Positions 15,998 to 23,963 of a stretch of 41,091 bases of DNA are shown piece by piece. The number at the start of each line of letters is the position of its first letter. The first letter of the stretch is position 1. The translations under genes were made by a program, and so were the position numbers. Source of the stretch: Lysobacteraceae bacterium (lineage in GTDB: Bacteria > Pseudomonadota > Gammaproteobacteria > Xanthomonadales > Xanthomonadaceae). The notes below the pieces were generated by a model. The model worked only from the letters and a program-made list of their open reading frames with translations, was not told where the DNA came from and searched no databases. Location: the NCBI GenBank assembly GCA_027483045.1, contig JAIXVL010000257.1, positions 1 through 41,091 on the forward strand. Direction: 5' to 3'.

Positions 15998-17284
15998 TGC
16001 GTTCTGCTTTTCGGCATACATGCGCGAGTCGGCGAGCGTGAGCCATTCCTTTGCATCGCCTGCGGATTCGGAAAGACGCGCAACGCCTGCGCTGATGCCG
16101 GCGCCGGGAAACTCCGCGGCCAAGGTTTTGTCCAGCCTCGACAGACGCGCACCCCAGCCTTCAAGAAAGCGCTTGGCGTCACTACTGACGAGCAAGGCAA
16201 ATTCATCGCCACCTAAGCGAAACAACAAGTCGTCGCTGCGGCTCATTTCGTTGAGAAGCGCCGCAGTGCGTGCGATCAGCTGATCGCCGCGCGCATGGCC
16301 TTCGGTGTCGTTGATCCGTTTCAGTCCATCGACATCAAAGATGACCAAAGTCGCGTCAGTCAGCGCGCCGCTTTGGTGTAGCCGCCCCACTCGCGCCATC
16401 GCCGCGTCAAAACCCCGTCGATTACCAAGCCCGGTGAGCGCATCGCGGTTTGCATCGTCTCGAGCCGCATCGAGATCCTTGTAAGCACGAAGCAATTCGA
16501 GGCGCGGCCCAATGAACGCAGAGAACACGCGAATCAGGGCCTCCGCCTCGCGGCGTTGCCGATCCGAGACGACCTCATCCGACATCAGAAACACATGACC
16601 CACAGCACGACCACGCACTCGGTAGACCATGCCCACATAGCTCTCAGCGCCCAACGAGGTCAACGCAGGCTCCTCGCAGAAACGCTCGCCCATGCGATCA
16701 AGAAACACGGCGTCCTCACTGCGAACCACGGAGTGGCAGGGCGTGCCGATGACGTCATAGCGCCAACCATCGAGCAAGGAGACCTCGCGATCCACGAAGG
16801 AAAGAACCTCGACTTCGTCTGCGGAGCCGAGGAACTCCGTAATGGCCGCCCAACGCCAGCCCGAGGTTTCCAAAGCGATTCGCAAGGCCGAATGCATGAT
16901 GTCTGCCGGTTCACCACTCCTCAGAGTGGCGCTGACCAAGCGGTGCATGGCCAACTCCGCCAATGAAGCAATCCCATGGTTCGCTTGCGCCACAACAATG
17001 CTCCCTACGGTAACCGGCAACACCGCCACATCGACCTCATCGTGCCGAATGTGTCCAAACACGGGGCCTTCAGAACCGCCGAGGGGAACCGGCCTGGCCA
17101 TTCTGGCGAGAGTATCCGCGGGCAAAGGCCGCAACTCCAAACTCTGCGGATTAGACCAAACCGTCGCCATGTCTCGGTCCAGAAGGGTCATTGAGCGAGG
17201 CAGCGCTTCGAGCATCAGTTCAAAAGAGTGGTTTGCAATGCGCGCATCCCACCGGGAGCAACTGGAGGCGAAGGACGTAGTCAT
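15983..17284 (-). CDS. Cytoplasmic PAS-like/GAF-GGDEF diguanylate cyclase
   Basis: 433 residues from the ATG at 17284, which has GGAG eight bases upstream; the ATG at 17290 is too close to it. There is no membrane segment. A PAS-like N-terminus (FELMLEALPRSMTLLDRDMATVWSNP) is followed by a GAF-like sensor (residues ~120-265, LRIALETSGWRWAAITEFLG...) and a GGDEF domain with FRLGGDEFALL (GGDEF at ~358). Its I-site RSDD lies five residues upstream, so it should make c-di-GMP with product inhibition. No EAL domain is present. The gene converges on the bufferin-1 operon and is preceded by the same ECF-type promoter motif (17321-17347), suggesting co-induction with both bufferin pathways. Confidence 0.93.
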   Translation of the reverse strand: MTTSFASSCSRWDARIANHSFELMLEALPRSMTLLDRDMATVWSNPQSLELRPLPADTLARMARPVPLGGSEGPVFGHIRHDEVDVAVLPVTVGSIVVAQANHGIASLAELAMHRLVSATLRSGEPADIMHSALRIALETSGWRWAAITEFLGSADEVEVLSFVDREVSLLDGWRYDVIGTPCHSVVRSEDAVFLDRMGERFCEEPALTSLGAESYVGMVYRVRGRAVGHVFLMSDEVVSDRQRREAEALIRVFSAFIGPRLELLRAYKDLDAARDDANRDALTGLGNRRGFDAAMARVGRLHQSGALTDATLVIFDVDGLKRINDTEGHARGDQLIARTAALLNEMSRSDDLLFRLGGDEFALLVSSDAKRFLEGWGARLSRLDKTLAAEFPGAGISAGVARLSESAGDAKEWLTLADSRMYAEKQNAQRAR

Positions 17285-17320
17285 GTGCATTACTCCGAAG
17301 TTGGGGGCGCGTGAGGGTCA

Positions 17321-17347
17321 TTCGCGGGCTGGAGTCAGGGGGTTACA
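17321..17347 (-). promoter_or_regulatory. ECF-type promoter of the diguanylate cyclase gene (TGTAACC-N16-CGAA, minus strand)
   Basis: On the minus strand TGTAACC is at 17347-17341, the 16-bp spacer at 17340-17325 and CGAA at 17324-17321. This equals the sigma-gene promoter in both elements and in spacing. The -35 element overlaps the last codons of the EamA gene. The predicted start near 17313 leaves a leader of about 30 nt before ATG 17284. Confidence 0.65.
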
Positions 17348-18318
17348 GATAGGGAAGAAGCCCGACGCTTCACCTCTCCCCAAACACGCTCAAAGTTGTT
17401 CCAGCGCAACAAACCCACTGCGACGAGAACTCCCGCGGTCACGAAGGTCAAACCAAGCATCTGCCAGGCGTTCGGCCATTCGCCGGCAATGGGAATGCCG
17501 ACCAGCACCGCCACCGCGGGCACCATGGCGGGAAAGATGGCCGCATGACCCGGGCCTAGTCGTTCGACAGCGCGCGTGAACAGGATCACGGCAAGCACGC
17601 CAGACAGCACGCCTTGCACCAACACTTGCAAAACGAGCACCTCAAGCGGCAGCGCAGCCAGCCGCGAAAGATCCTGCGTAGCGAAATAGATCGGCACGAT
17701 CACGATCATTGAAAGGACCGACACCGCCGCAGTCGCGGGCAGCGCTGGAATTGCCCAGTGCCGCGTCATCACGGTGAACGCCGCCCACAACAATCCTGCA
17801 AGCACGAAAAGCCCGTCTCCGAGCAGCACATGCGCGGAGCCCGACCACAGTGAGGGACCGGCAATGGTGACCAAGCCAGCCACGATCACCGCAATGCCGA
17901 TGACGCGAGCCCGATCAGGTCGGTCACGAAACACCCATGCCGCCAAGATCGAGGACGCAACGACGATGGTTGCTGGCTGGACCAATGCACCGTGTGCCAA
18001 GGGAGCGAAGGCGAAACCTGCCACTCCCGAAAGAATAAACAGCGGCCCAGCGAAGGCCGCAAGCACCACGCCGCGGCCCCAACCCACGCCAGCCAAATCA
18101 CCGATTCCGTGTTTCAGCAGCCACGGCAGCATCACCAAGCCCGCCGTGCCGAATCGCAAGAGAGCGAAGTCCATGCCCGTCAGCCCGCCGGAAACACCGC
18201 GCTTGGCGAGCGCCAAATAGCAGGCCCAAATGGCCACCGCACCTAGGCCGAGTGCATAACCCATGCGCCGGGAATCGCTTGCCTGACGCGGAGGTGAAAG
18301 GACTTCGGAAACGGCCAT
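17335..18318 (-). CDS. EamA/DMT-family transporter
   Basis: 327 residues with about ten hydrophobic helices, arranged as two EamA repeats (first from LGLGAVAIWACYLALAKRG, second from LLGDGLFVLAGLLWAAFTVM). This is the drug/metabolite transporter layout for export of small metabolites or amino acids. The substrate cannot be predicted. It starts 9 bp after the peroxiredoxin-like gene, so it is very likely the last gene of the LysR-linked operon. Its 3' end carries the -35 element of the cyclase promoter. Confidence 0.9.
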   Translation of the reverse strand: MAVSEVLSPPRQASDSRRMGYALGLGAVAIWACYLALAKRGVSGGLTGMDFALLRFGTAGLVMLPWLLKHGIGDLAGVGWGRGVVLAAFAGPLFILSGVAGFAFAPLAHGALVQPATIVVASSILAAWVFRDRPDRARVIGIAVIVAGLVTIAGPSLWSGSAHVLLGDGLFVLAGLLWAAFTVMTRHWAIPALPATAAVSVLSMIVIVPIYFATQDLSRLAALPLEVLVLQVLVQGVLSGVLAVILFTRAVERLGPGHAAIFPAMVPAVAVLVGIPIAGEWPNAWQMLGLTFVTAGVLVAVGLLRWNNFERVWGEVKRRASSLSVTP

Positions 18319-18327
18319 GATCGATTC

Positions 18328-19005
18328 CTAGGCGGCTTTCAATGAGACGAGCGAACGCAATGCGCGCAACGCCTCGATGGGCTCAAGGCGCTCTCGGTAG
18401 TCGGGCTCGATAAACGCAGCAGCGATGCGTCCGCCGCGCTCCACCACGAAGGTGGCTGGCATCGGCAGTGCCCATGAGCCATCACCGTTGCGTTCGGGCA
18501 ACGCGTGTCCGGCTTTCTCGTAGAAGGGAAGCACCGTGTCGGAAAGCGTGAAGCGAATCCCCAAGGCAGAGGCCAACGCACCGCCAACATCCGACAGGAC
18601 CGTAAATCTCAGGTCGTTTTTCTCAACGGTGTTGAGCGAGTGATCCGGTAACTCCGGCGAGATAGCGACGAGGTCGGCACCGGCGGCATGAATCTCCCCA
18701 AGAGCTGCTTGGTAGGCACGCAGCTCCAGGTTGCAGTAAGGGCACCAGCCGCCGCGATAGAACGTGACGATGACGGGCTTACGAGCCATCAACGCAGAGA
18801 GATCGAAAGCCCGACCGTGCGCATCCAAAAGAGCGCCTGCTTGCGGGAAGGCGTCATTCACTTTCGCCGCACGGTCGAGAATTCCGGTCGCGCGCAGGTC
18901 CTGAATATCGCCAGCGATCATGCGGGCGATGGTTTCGCCGACGCGGGACTCCCAGCTGGCTCGGAAGTCATTGAGTTGGGGTTCGAGAGATTTGGAAAGG
19001 CTCAT
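18328..19005 (-). CDS. Peroxiredoxin-like (AhpC/TSA) thiol protein
   Basis: 225 residues with a thioredoxin fold. The active-site region is VIVTFYRGGWCPYCNLELRAYQ, a CPYC motif of the peroxiredoxin-like AhpC/TSA branch, followed by LVAISPELPDHS and the LPMPATFVVERGGRI strand. The ~70-residue N-terminal extension (LNDFRASWESRVG...) is common in this subgroup. There is no signal peptide, so it is cytoplasmic. It is probably a thiol peroxidase or disulfide reductase for organic peroxides or electrophiles. Co-transcription with an AhpD-like protein (82 bp upstream) and an exporter suggests a peroxide/electrophile response under the adjacent LysR regulator. Confidence 0.88.
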   Translation of the reverse strand: MSLSKSLEPQLNDFRASWESRVGETIARMIAGDIQDLRATGILDRAAKVNDAFPQAGALLDAHGRAFDLSALMARKPVIVTFYRGGWCPYCNLELRAYQAALGEIHAAGADLVAISPELPDHSLNTVEKNDLRFTVLSDVGGALASALGIRFTLSDTVLPFYEKAGHALPERNGDGSWALPMPATFVVERGGRIAAAFIEPDYRERLEPIEALRALRSLVSLKAA

Positions 19006-19087
19006 GGACGCTGCTCGCAGGTAATGAATAGAAGGGAGTCAACGGCGGGGCCGCAGCACGTGCGGCCACCGCGGTTGGACACGAAGC

Positions 19088-19645
19088 TCAGGCCGCAACC
19101 GCTAGAGCGGCAGGCAGAGCAGGCGCTGCCGGGAAGTCCACGGGCACGCGGGTGGTCGAATGCAGGTAGTTGGTCACCGTCTTGTCGCCGACCACCACGA
19201 TGGCGTCGACCAAGTTCTCGCGAGTCCAACCAGCAGCGAAGAACGCCTCGACCAAGGCCTGATCGGCGCGACCGCGGTTCTGCGCAATGCTGCGCACCAG
19301 CTTGGCCAAGGCATCCAGCTTCACGTCGAATGCGGCACGACCCGAGCGAATTTCCAGAATCTGCTCTGCGCTGAAACCGACCATGCCGCCGATGGCGGTA
19401 TGTGCGGCGAGGCAGTACTCGCACTCATTGACTTGGCTTACGACCAGATTGACCACTTCGCGCGCCTTGCCGCTGATGCTGGACTTGGCGTTCTGGAAGG
19501 TGAGGTAGCTTCCCAGTGCGTTTTCCGAGTGGGCCAAGGTGGCATACAGATTCGGCACGAAACCCAGCTTCGACTTCAGCTGGTCAAAGATGGCCTGGTT
19601 GGTGGCCGAAACGTCTTCGCGGGCGGGGACTTGGATGGTGTTCAT
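19088..19645 (-). CDS. AhpD-like carboxymuconolactone decarboxylase-family protein
   Basis: 185 residues from the ATG at 19645 (CGGAG seven bases upstream); the longer frame to 19714 would cover the promoter region. The catalytic motif is NECEYCLAAHT (E, CxxC, H), the AhpD-type disulfide centre that reduces peroxiredoxins or peroxides. The segment AREVVNLVVSQVNECEYC is typical of CMD/AhpD proteins. It is first in the operon divergent from LysR, followed by the peroxiredoxin-like gene, which suggests an enzyme pair. A decarboxylase role is unlikely because the CxxC is intact. Confidence 0.9.
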   Translation of the reverse strand: MNTIQVPAREDVSATNQAIFDQLKSKLGFVPNLYATLAHSENALGSYLTFQNAKSSISGKAREVVNLVVSQVNECEYCLAAHTAIGGMVGFSAEQILEIRSGRAAFDVKLDALAKLVRSIAQNRGRADQALVEAFFAAGWTRENLVDAIVVVGDKTVTNYLHSTTRVPVDFPAAPALPAALAVAA

Positions 19646-19735
19646 GGTGTGGCTCCGTTTGGGTGGCGTCCGGCGCGACTGCGCCGTCCGTGGAGCGCAC
19701 ATTGATTGATTCATTGAGCGGCGATAAGTGGATTT

Positions 19736-19766
19736 GAATGGATAACATTCATGCGTATATTGAATG
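19736..19766. promoter_or_regulatory. Putative LysR operator: three TGAATG half-sites
   Basis: TGAATG (19736-19741), CATTCA (19746-19751) and TGAATG (19761-19766) form two overlapping inverted repeats with 4-bp and 9-bp spacers. They lie directly against the LysR start codon and between the divergent genes. A further ATTCATTGA lies near 19710. This layout suits an autoregulated LysR divergon with recognition and activation sites. Confidence 0.6.
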
Positions 19767-19767
19767 A

Positions 19768-20685
19768 ATGTCAGACACCCTCGCCCTCTTCGGCAGCTTT
19801 GTGCGGACGGTAGAAGCCGGATCGTTCACCGCCGTTGCGCGCGACTTGAACGTGTCGCAGCCGACCGTTTCGCGACAAATCGCCGCCCTGGAAGATCATC
19901 TCGGCTGCCTGCTGTTTCAGCGCACGACGCGCGCACTCACGCTTACTGACGACGGCCGCACGTTTTACGAACACGCGAAGCGCACGCTCGAGTCTGCTGG
20001 AGAGGCAGAAAGCGCCGTCGGACGGCGCAAGGGGAAGCCGACGGGCGTGCTGCGTCTTGCCTGTTCCGGTGTATTCGGTCGATTGCACATCATTCCGCGT
20101 CTGCCGCGCTTTCGAGCGCGATTTCCCGATATCAGCATCGCGTTGTCGATGGGCGATGCGTTTGTCGATCTCGTCGCCGAAGGCATCGACCTCGCCATAC
20201 GAATTGGCGAGACGAAAGACTCCACACTGGTGGCTCGTCGAATCGGCATCACGCGGCGCGCGGTTGTGGCGACGCCGGAGTACCTAAAGCAACACGGAAC
20301 ACCTGAACATCCGCGTGATCTGGCACAGCACGAATGCGTCGTTTACGACCGCCTATTGACTGGCGCGCACTGGTCTTTCGTTACGCCAGAAGGTCCGCTG
20401 AGTGTGCCGGTGAGCGGCCCCATCCACGTCAACAACACCGAGGCAGTGCGCGCTTCAGTGCTGGAAGGCTTGGGCATTGGCTACGTGCCGATTTGGCACT
20501 TCGTTGAGCAAGAGATTGAAAGCGGCAGGCTTGCAGTGGTGCTGAGGGATTTTGAGCCGCCCGCGCAACCGATTCTTGCGGTCTACCCTTCTCGGCGTCA
20601 CGTCGCACCGAAAGTGCGCGCCGCGATGGATTACTTCGCTGATGAGTTCTCACTCGACCCCTCACTTCGTGTTCCCACGATCTAG
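19768..20685 (+). CDS. LysR-family transcriptional regulator
   Basis: 305 residues. The N-terminal winged helix-turn-helix contains FVRTVEAGSFTAVARDLNVSQPTVSRQIAALEDHLG and ends LTDDGRTFYEHA. The substrate-binding domain runs from about residue 93 (GVLRLACSGVFGRLHIIPRL) and includes GIDLAIRIGETKDSTLVARRIG, the CrgA/DsdC-like subgroup signature. It is divergent from the AhpD/peroxiredoxin/EamA operon, which is its likely target. TGAATG repeats lie immediately upstream. The inducer is unknown. A strong terminator follows. Confidence 0.94.
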   Translation: MSDTLALFGSFVRTVEAGSFTAVARDLNVSQPTVSRQIAALEDHLGCLLFQRTTRALTLTDDGRTFYEHAKRTLESAGEAESAVGRRKGKPTGVLRLACSGVFGRLHIIPRLPRFRARFPDISIALSMGDAFVDLVAEGIDLAIRIGETKDSTLVARRIGITRRAVVATPEYLKQHGTPEHPRDLAQHECVVYDRLLTGAHWSFVTPEGPLSVPVSGPIHVNNTEAVRASVLEGLGIGYVPIWHFVEQEIESGRLAVVLRDFEPPAQPILAVYPSRRHVAPKVRAAMDYFADEFSLDPSLRVPTI

Positions 20686-20716
20686 CGAACTCACAATCTG
20701 ACTGCGGGTGAGAAGC

Positions 20717-20745
20717 AAAGAGCCCCGAAGAACCGGGGCTCTTTT
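20717..20745. terminator. Bidirectional terminator between lysR and the chemoreceptor gene
   Basis: A perfect 11-bp stem AAAGAGCCCCG / CGGGGCTCTTT with a 6-nt loop is flanked by A-rich and T-rich ends (CTTTT after the stem). It sits at a convergent junction and can serve both genes. Confidence 0.88.
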
Positions 20746-20773
20746 CCCATGTACTGCGCGCCAATCTCCCGCC

Positions 20774-23047
20774 CTAGCTCAGCCGAAAACTTGCTGCAGC
20801 CTCGGCCAATTGGTTCGATTGCTCTTCCAGTGAGCGCGCTGAGGCACTGGCCTCTTCCACCAATGCGGCGTTCTGCTGAGTCGCTGTGTCGAGCTGGATG
20901 ATGGTCTGGTTCACCGTACCGATGCCTTGCGCCTGCTCTTCACTCGCCGCGCTGATCTCTGCAACCAAGCCACCCATTTTGGCCACTTCACCGACCAGAA
21001 TTTGGATCGACTCGCCTGCCTGCGCGACCTTGCCCGAACCTGCAGCCACCGCCGCAACAGAGTGCGCGATGAGGTCCTTGATCTCCTTTGCCGAAGCAGC
21101 TGATCGTTGAGCAAGCGCGCGAACTTCCGAAGCCACGACAGCGAAGCCGCGGCCTTGTTCGCCCGCACGGGCCGCTTCGACGGCTGCATTCAGCGCAAGA
21201 ATATTGGTTTGAAACGCAATGCCATCGATGACCGTGATGATGTCTTCGATCTTCTTTGAGGCCTCCGCGACCTGCTGCATCGCTTGCACCGCTTCGTTGG
21301 CGACCACGCCACCCTCTCGTGCAATGCGCCCAACGCCGTCAGATAGCTTTCGTGCAGAGCGCGCGTTCTCAGCATTCTGTTGCACGGTCGCGGTGAGCTC
21401 CTCCATGGAGGAGGCCGTTTCTTCCAAGCTTGCTGCTTGCTGCTCTGTACGCTCCTGAAGATCAGCATTGCCCGCCGCAAGCTCGGACGACACGGTGCGG
21501 AACACGCCCACGGCCTCTTGGATGCGCCCGACAATATCGGCGAGTTCCTCCACCGTTGTGTTCGCATCAGCCGCCATTTGCCCAAAGGAGCCGGCATAAC
21601 GTTGCTCCATGCGCACGCGCAGGTCGCCGTGCGCCAACGCGGCCATGAATGCCTGCAGTTTTGCCGTCACATCCTCGAAGATTTCTAGCACCTGATTGAT
21701 GCCGTGACCCAGTTGCTTGATGTACCCGTCCTTCGACTCAAGATCGATGCGACGGCCTAGCTCGCCGCGCGTGGCCGCGTCGACAACGTCCTGCACTTCG
21801 CGCTCGATCTCGAGCTCATGCGTCCGATCCTTCCACTCCACCACGTACCCGATCAGCAAGCCCGCATGGCCGAATGCCGGGGTCACCGTTAGGTCGAAAA
21901 CGAGTCCGGCAATCACGACCCTGCCGCGATGCGGCGACTTCATTCCAGAGAGCATGCCGCGCTGATGCGAGGGGTCTTTGTGGAAGCGGTCAATGCTCGA
22001 GCCCACGATATCGTCGGCCTTAAACCCCGGCATAACCGTAGCGATTCGTGCCTCATGCTTGCGGAACGTGTCGAGCACCGCACGGTTGGCGAAGACCACG
22101 TTCAATCGCCGATCGGCGACCATGATGTTGGTGGCTGCCATATCGAGCGCTTGATTGATGCGCTGCGAATGCGCGGCCTCGCGGCGCAAACGCTGCGTGG
22201 TGAACTCCAAGCGCACCTGCAAAGATTTCAGCCCGAGAAGGACCGAGCCAACTTCGTCTGCGCGAGAAATGTCGACCGGACCATCGTGTTTTTCCACCGC
22301 GATTTCCCGGAAAAGCGATTTCGCTTGATCCAAGCGACCACCCACATCGCGCGCCAGCCACCACGCGGAGTACGCAGCGAACCCGGCTCCTGCAGCGAGA
22401 AGCGCAGCGACAACTTCCGTTGACGCACCCTGCGCCAACAGCATCCACATCAGTCCTGCTAGGCCAATACCGAAGAACGACAGCAGAAACAGGCGCACGC
22501 CCAATCCCAGACGCCACAGAGGATTCAAGGCTCGCGACAAGCTGGGCGCGTGGACGACACCATTTTCAATCTCGAATCGGGTCAAGCGCCCTTCGCGAAT
22601 GTCGCGATATACCCGTTCGGCTTCGTCCACGCGCGCCCGCGTGGGCTTTCGGCGCACCGAAACATAGCCTTCCAGCTCGCCTTTGCCATCGTAGATCGGC
22701 GAGACGCTGGCCTCGACCCAGTAGTGGTCGCCGTTCTTGTAGCGGTTTTGGACCAGTCCCACCCATGGTCGGCCTTGCTTGATCGTGGCCCACATGTCCG
22801 CGAAGGCCGCCGAAGGCATGTCGGGGTGCCGGATGAGCCGATGCGGTTGCCCAAGCAACTCCCGTTCGGCGTAGCCACTGATCTCGATGAAGTAACCGTT
22901 GACGTAGGTGATCCGCCCCTGAGGGTCGGTAGACGAGACGATGGTTTCGCCCTCGCGAAACTCCACCTCAACACCCGTCACCGCGCGTTGCAGAAGGTCT
23001 GCGCGACCCAATGTTTCCCGAGCTGAACCAACGGAATCTGACTTCAT
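20774..23047 (-). CDS. PAS-domain methyl-accepting chemotaxis protein (Aer-like)
   Basis: 757 residues. An N-terminal cytoplasmic PAS domain (~30-140; [28 protein letters not shown] and [13 protein letters not shown]) resembles the FAD-binding PAS of Aer redox receptors. Two hydrophobic helices (~185-235) follow with almost no periplasmic loop. Next come a linker, a second PAS (~305-410; [22 protein letters not shown]), HAMP-like segments and the signalling hairpin with tip sequence [19 protein letters not shown] near residue 612. The C-terminus ends AASFRLS, so no CheR-binding pentapeptide is seen. It probably senses redox or energy state from inside the cell. It is divergent from ppa. Confidence 0.93.
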   Translation of the reverse strand: MKSDSVGSARETLGRADLLQRAVTGVEVEFREGETIVSSTDPQGRITYVNGYFIEISGYAERELLGQPHRLIRHPDMPSAAFADMWATIKQGRPWVGLVQNRYKNGDHYWVEASVSPIYDGKGELEGYVSVRRKPTRARVDEAERVYRDIREGRLTRFEIENGVVHAPSLSRALNPLWRLGLGVRLFLLSFFGIGLAGLMWMLLAQGASTEVVAALLAAGAGFAAYSAWWLARDVGGRLDQAKSLFREIAVEKHDGPVDISRADEVGSVLLGLKSLQVRLEFTTQRLRREAAHSQRINQALDMAATNIMVADRRLNVVFANRAVLDTFRKHEARIATVMPGFKADDIVGSSIDRFHKDPSHQRGMLSGMKSPHRGRVVIAGLVFDLTVTPAFGHAGLLIGYVVEWKDRTHELEIEREVQDVVDAATRGELGRRIDLESKDGYIKQLGHGINQVLEIFEDVTAKLQAFMAALAHGDLRVRMEQRYAGSFGQMAADANTTVEELADIVGRIQEAVGVFRTVSSELAAGNADLQERTEQQAASLEETASSMEELTATVQQNAENARSARKLSDGVGRIAREGGVVANEAVQAMQQVAEASKKIEDIITVIDGIAFQTNILALNAAVEAARAGEQGRGFAVVASEVRALAQRSAASAKEIKDLIAHSVAAVAAGSGKVAQAGESIQILVGEVAKMGGLVAEISAASEEQAQGIGTVNQTIIQLDTATQQNAALVEEASASARSLEEQSNQLAEAAASFRLS

Positions 23048-23249
23048 GACGCCCCCGCTCGCCGTGTTGACCTCCAGCGTGTCCCCGAGGGCACCGGGCC
23101 CATGTGACTCAAATCAAATGGCCACTCACGGGTGGCTCGACCGGGGCCGCCCACCCCCGTTTCCAGCCCGGCGAACGCCCTTTCGAGTGAGGATTCAGCC
23201 CCCGGCGTGTATCCTCCGCGGCCTCTAGTACCCCCTGAAAGGAACCGCC

Positions 23250-23804
23250 ATGGGCTTGTCCCTCGTGCCAACCGGCCGCGATGTGCCGAACGAAATCAAC
23301 GTCATCATCGAGATCCCCAAAGATGCGGAGCCGGTGAAGTACGAAGTGGACAAAGAGACGGGCGCGATTTTCGTAGACCGCATCCTGTCCACGCCCATGC
23401 GCTACCCCTGCAACTACGGCTACGTGCCGCACACGCTGTGCGGCGACGGCGACCCGGTGGACGTGCTGGTGATCCTGCCGCTGGCCTTGGTGCCTGGTTC
23501 GGTCATCCGCTGCCGCCCCGTGGGCATGCTGAAAATGACCGATGAGGCCGGCGAAGACACCAAGCTCGTTGCCGTGCCGGTGCCGAAGGTGTTCAAGGGC
23601 TACGAGCACATCACCGACATCTCGCAGGTCTCTGGCCACTGGCTGGAGCGCATCGGCCACTTCTTCGAGCACTACAAGGACTTGGAGAAAGGCAAGTGGG
23701 TCAAGCTGGAAGGCTGGGAAGGTAAAGACGCCGCCATCAAGGAAATTCTGGATGGCATCGAGCGCTTCAATGCCGTGCCCGATGGCGAAAAGCCCGCGTT
23801 CTAA
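23250..23804 (+). CDS. ppa: Soluble inorganic pyrophosphatase (family I)
   Basis: 184 residues, the usual bacterial family I length. The active-site signature is [10 protein letters not shown], with [15 protein letters not shown] (substrate Lys/Glu) and [14 protein letters not shown] upstream. It hydrolyses cytoplasmic PPi. AAAGGAA is about 8 bases upstream of ATG 23250. Its presence next to genes for two enzymes that conserve PPi energy (PPi-PFK, H+-PPase) implies that PPi level is controlled rather than simply drained. A terminator follows at 23832. Confidence 0.97.
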   Translation: MGLSLVPTGRDVPNEINVIIEIPKDAEPVKYEVDKETGAIFVDRILSTPMRYPCNYGYVPHTLCGDGDPVDVLVILPLALVPGSVIRCRPVGMLKMTDEAGEDTKLVAVPVPKVFKGYEHITDISQVSGHWLERIGHFFEHYKDLEKGKWVKLEGWEGKDAAIKEILDGIERFNAVPDGEKPAF

Positions 23805-23831
23805 AACCCGCGCTGCCGCCTACCAACAAAT

Positions 23832-23865
23832 CAAACCCCGGCCTCATGCCGGGGTTTGCATTTTG
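23832..23865 (+). terminator. Rho-independent terminator after ppa
   Basis: A perfect 11-bp stem CAAACCCCGGC / GCCGGGGTTTG with a 5-nt loop is followed by CATTTT. Confidence 0.85.
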
Positions 23866-23963
23866 TGGCGTAGGCATCTGACGTTGGCCTTTCGGGGGCG
23901 TATCCTGAGCGCCGATAGCCCGGCGGTTTTTGCCGAGGCCGAACAAACCACAAGGAGTTGCCC

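Noticed and set aside
17010-17035. GTAACC with CGAC after 16 bp on the plus strand
   Set aside because: The -10 slot lacks the final A, and it lies inside the minus-strand cyclase gene with no plus-strand gene following.
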